Positions 53,874 to 54,220 of a DNA stretch of 54,220 nucleotides are shown in pieces. Numbering within the stretch: position 1 is the first letter of the stretch; each line of letters begins with the position of its first letter. The notes beneath the pieces were generated by a model that searched no databases, was not told the DNA's origin, and saw nothing but the letters and a program-made list of their open reading frames with translations. The position numbers and the translations under genes were made by a program. The stretch spans positions 1 through 54,220 of the forward strand of contig JALXBP010000085.1 of assembly GCA_026991395.1 (NCBI GenBank), in the 5' to 3' direction. The stretch comes from Anaerolineae bacterium (GTDB lineage: Bacteria > Chloroflexota > Anaerolineae > B4-G1 > SLSP01).

Positions 53874-54220
53874 CTAAGCACCGATGCCAAGCTCATCCCA
53901 CGCGCGGGCGGAGGCGTAGGCCACGCCGACCATCGTCGGGCCGGTATGAGCGCCCAGGACCAGGGAGATGGTGCCCTCCGGCAGAAAACGGCAGGTAAAG
54001 CGCTTGCGCAACGCATCGCGCAGCAACGCCGCACCGGTCGGATTGTAGGCATGCAGCACCTGGACGCGCAACTCGCTGCCTTCCGGGTGCTGAGCGGCGA
54101 TGACATCGACCAAGGCGGTGATCGCCCGTTTGAAGGCGCGCGCCTGCCCCATCTGGACGTAGGTGCCGCCCTCCTTTTCCACGCCGATGATCGGCTTGAT
54201 CTTGAGGATGGAAGCCAGCA
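53874..54220 (-). CDS. DegV family protein, C-terminal part (5' end outside window)
   Basis: The last 114 residues are visible, entering from the right edge in frame at LASILKIKPIIGVEKEGG. The tail VLGAHTGPTMVGVAYAS is typical of DegV, which binds fatty acids and passes them to fatty acid kinase. It would be cytoplasmic. It is the first visible gene of the group leading into the VWA protein. Confidence 0.85.
   Translation of the reverse strand, partial: LASILKIKPIIGVEKEGGTYVQMGQARAFKRAITALVDVIAAQHPEGSELRVQVLHAYNPTGAALLRDALRKRFTCRFLPEGTISLVLGAHTGPTMVGVAYASARAWDELGIGA

Overview
This 54.2 kb window is a dense, GC-rich bacterial chromosome segment. Nothing in it is a taxonomic marker, but the gene mix points to a thermophilic member of the Chloroflexota, probably Anaerolineae or Ardenticatenia-like. 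The mix includes a protein disulfide oxidoreductase with two CPYC sites, an archaeal-type adenosine-specific kinase, a gamma-alpha fused 2-oxoacid:ferredoxin oxidoreductase, RNase J, DUF4332, an RRM protein, and secreted proteins ending in an (N)PLxxxLPxI-type tail. I saw no rRNA, tRNA, CRISPR array, transposase or integrase gene. The taxonomic call is inference.

Layout, left to right. Positions 1-1620 (minus) hold a threonine-synthase-like PLP enzyme fused to a response-regulator receiver domain, cut by the window edge. Positions 1.9-9.3 kb carry an FKBP isomerase and cold-shock protein pair, an M20 amidohydrolase and S51-peptidase-like pair, the KorAB oxidoreductase, a DUF4332 protein, an RRM protein and an orphan SsuA-like lipoprotein. 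Positions 9.4-14.5 kb hold a 1060-aa membrane-anchored glycosidase-like protein and aspS. Positions 14.6-17.4 kb (minus) form a thiol-redox operon: PDO, thioredoxin-reductase-like flavoprotein, DUF2892, cupin, OsmC. Positions 17.5-22.9 kb hold a polyprenyl synthase, two tandem phosphofructokinases (one ATP-type, one PPi-type by active-site residues), a DUF364 protein and a HEAT-repeat protein. Positions 23.0-27.5 kb (minus) encode two translationally coupled secreted proteins, a PL8-like polysaccharide lyase and a DNRLRE-like surface protein.

Positions 27.5-30.7 kb differ from their surroundings: part is visibly poorer in GC, the genes are small and separated by long gaps, and two attC-like folded sites bracket one gene. 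I read this as a remnant integron-type cassette region without an integrase. Positions 30.7-34.0 kb carry three small membrane proteins, an M28 peptidase, a PHP-domain protein with an apparently leaderless start, and a TatA-like protein.

From 34 kb onward most genes are on the minus strand: tandem RpiR regulators; a tightly overlapping operon of adenosine-specific kinase, barrel protein, Nudix hydrolase, UbiD decarboxylase, ThpR and a methyltransferase; a stand-alone response regulator with a possible upstream peptide; tyrS; then RNase J with a glycosyltransferase. The right end has a 984-aa lipoprotein of unknown function (plus) converging on a 1513-aa membrane protein with three VWA domains, a small membrane protein and a partial DegV gene. 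Promoter calls are -35/-10 matches read by eye, and terminators are hairpins read by eye.
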